A stretch of DNA of 8,886 nt from Gallionella sp. (GTDB taxonomy: Bacteria > Pseudomonadota > Gammaproteobacteria > Burkholderiales > Gallionellaceae): assembly GCA_017880945.1 (NCBI GenBank), contig JADGRM010000085.1, forward strand, positions 1-8,886, in the 5' to 3' direction. Each line of letters opens with the position of its first letter. Position 1 is the stretch's first letter. The position numbers and the translations under genes were made by a program. Below, piece after piece: positions 7,763 to 8,886 of this stretch. The notes under the pieces are model-generated. The model was not told the origin of the DNA. It was given only the letters and a program-made list of their open reading frames with translations, and did no database searches.

Positions 7763-7777
7763 TACAAACATTTGTTG

Positions 7778-7789
7778 GCTCAATTGAGC
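7778..7789. promoter_or_regulatory. 12-base perfect palindrome upstream of tilS
   Basis: GCTCAATTGAGC is a perfect 12-base palindrome, 27 bases before the tilS TTG. With a 2-base bulge the symmetry extends to TTG...CAA (7775-7794). Its placement would suit an operator or a small mRNA hairpin over the tilS leader. No known regulator is assigned, and no -10/-35 pair is obvious around it. Confidence 0.35.
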
Positions 7790-7873
7790 GCCAAATGCCG
7801 GGCGTCCTGATTCCATTTCCATTTCAAAAGCAAAAAATCGTAGGTCGGGCTTAACCAGCCTGCGTGTGTTGTT

Positions 7874-7887
7874 GGGGCTTTAGCCCC
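7874..7887. repeat. Short GC-rich stem-loop (GGGGC-TTTA-GCCCC)
   Basis: A perfect 5-base stem with a 4-base loop (or a 6-base stem with a 2-base loop) lies in the accA-tilS spacer. GTT and AAC on either side could add a few pairs past a small bulge. No T-tract follows on either strand, so this is not a standard terminator. It resembles the short palindromes of REP-like dispersed elements, which only a genome-wide count could confirm. Confidence 0.55.
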
Positions 7888-7900
7888 TTACAACCACGGC

Positions 7901-7919
7901 GTACCCCTTGCGGGTGTAC
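7901..7919. repeat. Stem-loop GTAC-CCC / GGG-T-GTAC
   Basis: GTACCCC pairs with GGGTGTAC across a TTGC loop with one bulged T. It is the middle of a series of palindromes in the accA-tilS spacer and lies 13 bases from the preceding GGGGC stem-loop. Confidence 0.5.
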
Positions 7920-7926
7920 TTGCTGA

Positions 7927-8006
7927 GCGCTAACCAGCGGCTTATGTCACCGTTAACCAATGACTTATGTTGGCGTAGTTTGCCAGCAAAGTCGCTGGTT
8001 ATGCGC
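7927..8006. repeat. Long imperfect inverted repeat flanking a small hairpin
   Basis: The left arm 7927-7939 (GCGCTAACCAGCG) pairs with the right arm 7993-8006 (CGCTGGTTATGCGC), giving 13 base pairs with one bulged T. The enclosed 53 bases contain a further CCAA/TTGG hairpin (7957-7973). Another option is a local CCAGC/GCTGG hairpin (7983-7998), which competes for the right arm. The element begins 22 bases past the accA stop, so it is transcribed in the accA 3' region. Confidence 0.6.
7931..7970. repeat. Two direct copies of a degenerate 17-base repeat
   Basis: TAACCAGCGGCTTATGT at 7931-7947 and TAACCAATGACTTATGT at 7954-7970 match at 14 of 17 positions. A third, inverted and slightly shortened copy (TAACCAGCGACTT plus TG on the minus strand) begins at 8001 and runs down to about 7987. 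The third copy therefore forms the right arm of the long inverted repeat. Confidence 0.6.
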
Positions 8007-8028
8007 CGGATGACGGATGAATAGAACC

Positions 8029-8886
8029 TTATTGGAGCGCGACTTCCTTGAACTTGCCATAACTCATCAGCCGGTTGAAGCGATCCTGTATCAGGCTGAC
8101 CGTTGGCTTGCTTTGCGCGGTCTTGAGCGCGTCCTGCAACGCCTTTTTCACGGACTGCATGGTTGCCGCATAATCGCGATGCGCGCCGCCCAGCGGTTCG
8201 CTGATGATCTTGTCCACCAGGCCCAGCGCTTTCAAACGCGTTGCCGTGATGCCCAGAGTCTCTGCGGCATCGGGTGCTTTCTCCGCGCTTTTCCAAAGGA
8301 TCGATGCGCAACCTTCCGGCGAGATCACCGAGTAAGTGCTGTATTGCAGCATCAGCAGCGCGTCGCCGACGGCGATCGCCAGTGCCCCGCCGGAGCCGCC
8401 TTCACCGATCACGGTGCAAATGATAGGCACGCGCAACTCGCTCATCTCATACAGGTTGCGCCCGATCGCCTCGGACTGCCCCCGCTCTTCCGCGTTCACG
8501 CCCGGATAAGCTCCCGGCGTGTCGATGAAGGTCATGATGGGAATGCCGAATTTTTCCGCCAGGCGCATCAGGCGCATCGCCTTGCGATAGCCTTCCGGAC
8601 GCGGCATGCCGAAATTGCGGATGATCTTCTCTTTGGTATCCCGGCCCTTTTGATGCCCGATCACCATCACGCTCTGCCCGTTGAAGCGCGCCAAACCGCC
8701 CACGATCGCCTTGTCGTCGGCAAACGAGCGGTCACCGTGCAATTCCTCGAAATCGGTGAATAGCGCCTCGACGTAATCCAGCGTGTAGGGGCGCTGCGGA
8801 TGTCGCGACACTTGCGAGATCTGCCAGGGCGAAAGCTTGCTATACACGTCTTTGGTCAACGCCTCGCTCTTTTTCGACAAGCGCGA
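8029..8886 (-). CDS. accA: Acetyl-CoA carboxylase carboxyltransferase subunit alpha, N-terminus beyond the window edge
   Basis: AccA pairs with AccD to transfer CO2 from biotin on BCCP to acetyl-CoA, giving malonyl-CoA for fatty acid synthesis. The visible 285 residues align along almost their whole length with E. coli AccA (319 aa) from about residue 42 on. Seen in order are RHPQRPYTLDYV; GHQKGRDTKEKIIRNFGMP (from about residue 77 of the visible part); FIDTPGAYPG (120-129); the oxyanion-type glycine motif GEGGSGGALAI (161-171); YSVISPEGCASILWKSAEKAP; and EPLGGAHR. The TTG at 8880-8878 is an internal leucine, because the frame continues through Ser-Arg to the last base and homology demands about 40 more residues upstream. 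The C-terminal RLMSYGKFKEVALQ is slightly longer than E. coli's RLMSYGYA. Confidence 0.97.
   Translation of the reverse strand, partial: SRLSKKSEALTKDVYSKLSPWQISQVSRHPQRPYTLDYVEALFTDFEELHGDRSFADDKAIVGGLARFNGQSVMVIGHQKGRDTKEKIIRNFGMPRPEGYRKAMRLMRLAEKFGIPIMTFIDTPGAYPGVNAEERGQSEAIGRNLYEMSELRVPIICTVIGEGGSGGALAIAVGDALLMLQYSTYSVISPEGCASILWKSAEKAPDAAETLGITATRLKALGLVDKIISEPLGGAHRDYAATMQSVKKALQDALKTAQSKPTVSLIQDRFNRLMSYGKFKEVALQ

Larger units (their letters stand above)
7752..8028. other. accA-tilS intergenic region, repeat-rich
   Basis: This is the only gap longer than about 50 bases in the window. I see no credible gene in it. From the tilS side it holds a Shine-Dalgarno, a 12-base palindrome (7778-7789), a stretch with an A6 tract (7832-7837), and then a run of inverted and direct repeats from about 7841 to 8006. 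The motif TAACCA occurs at 7852, 7931 and 7954 and, inverted, near 7996-8001. An accA transcript would form several stem-loops here. A T6 tract on the minus strand at 7837-7832 follows the GGCT/AGCC stem at 7848-7860, but 10 bases separate them, so a Rho-independent terminator is only weakly supported. Confidence 0.75.

Noticed and set aside
7880..8311. 143-codon minus-strand frame running from inside accA through the intergenic repeats
   Set aside because: Half of it is out of frame within accA and the rest is palindromic repeat DNA. It has no ribosome-binding site or recognisable domain. If the repeats are dispersed in the genome, this peptide would recur as a spurious annotation.
8017..8763. 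248-codon open frame on the plus strand
   Set aside because: It is antisense to accA with low-complexity, Arg/His/Gln-rich content and no family signature.
1..8886. Search for CRISPR arrays, tRNA/rRNA genes, IS ends, toxin-antitoxin pairs or defence genes
   Set aside because: I found none. The only tandem array has no spacers and is coding, there is no transposase or integrase sequence, and all long frames on the coding strand are housekeeping or envelope genes.

Overview
The window looks like an ordinary, gene-dense stretch of a betaproteobacterial chromosome, with GC somewhat above 50% by eye. All eight genes I can support lie on the minus strand. Both their order and their protein sequences fit Betaproteobacteria: the accA-tilS pair, then ndk-rlmN-pilW-rodZ-ispG-hisS-yfgM, and the long 426-residue form of IspG. 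A member of Nitrosomonadales (Gallionellaceae or relatives) is my best guess from the protein flavour, but I could not test it.

Layout in the direction of transcription (high to low coordinates). (1) 8886-8029: accA, the carboxyltransferase alpha subunit of acetyl-CoA carboxylase, with its N-terminus beyond the window edge. (2) 8028-7752: the only sizeable intergenic region, 277 bases. It carries several inverted repeats, a degenerate 17-base repeat in three copies (two direct, one inverted) and a 12-base perfect palindrome close to the next gene. (3) 7751-6384: tilS, tRNA-Ile lysidine synthetase, with a TTG start behind a good Shine-Dalgarno. (4) 6333-5908: ndk. (5) 5892-4810: rlmN. (6) 4788-4036: pilW, an outer-membrane TPR lipoprotein of type IV pili. 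(7) 4039-2999: rodZ, a membrane cytoskeletal HTH protein that carries an in-frame 5 x 27-base tandem repeat. (8) 3002-1722: ispG. (9) 1703-432: hisS. (10) 422 to the left edge: yfgM, truncated at its C-terminus by the window end.

From ndk to yfgM the gaps are 21 bases or fewer, and pilW/rodZ and rodZ/ispG each overlap by 4 bases. This block is therefore very probably one transcription unit with translational coupling. It joins nucleotide supply (Ndk), translation fidelity (RlmN, HisS), envelope and shape functions (PilW, RodZ, YfgM) and isoprenoid precursor synthesis (IspG). The combination is a well-known conserved proteobacterial neighbourhood, not a new system.

I found no mobile-element gene, CRISPR array, tRNA or rRNA, and no novel defence or biosynthetic system. 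The points most worth a second look are the RodZ minisatellite and the repeat-rich accA-tilS spacer. The plus-strand open frames all lie antisense to well-identified genes and I treat them as shadows.
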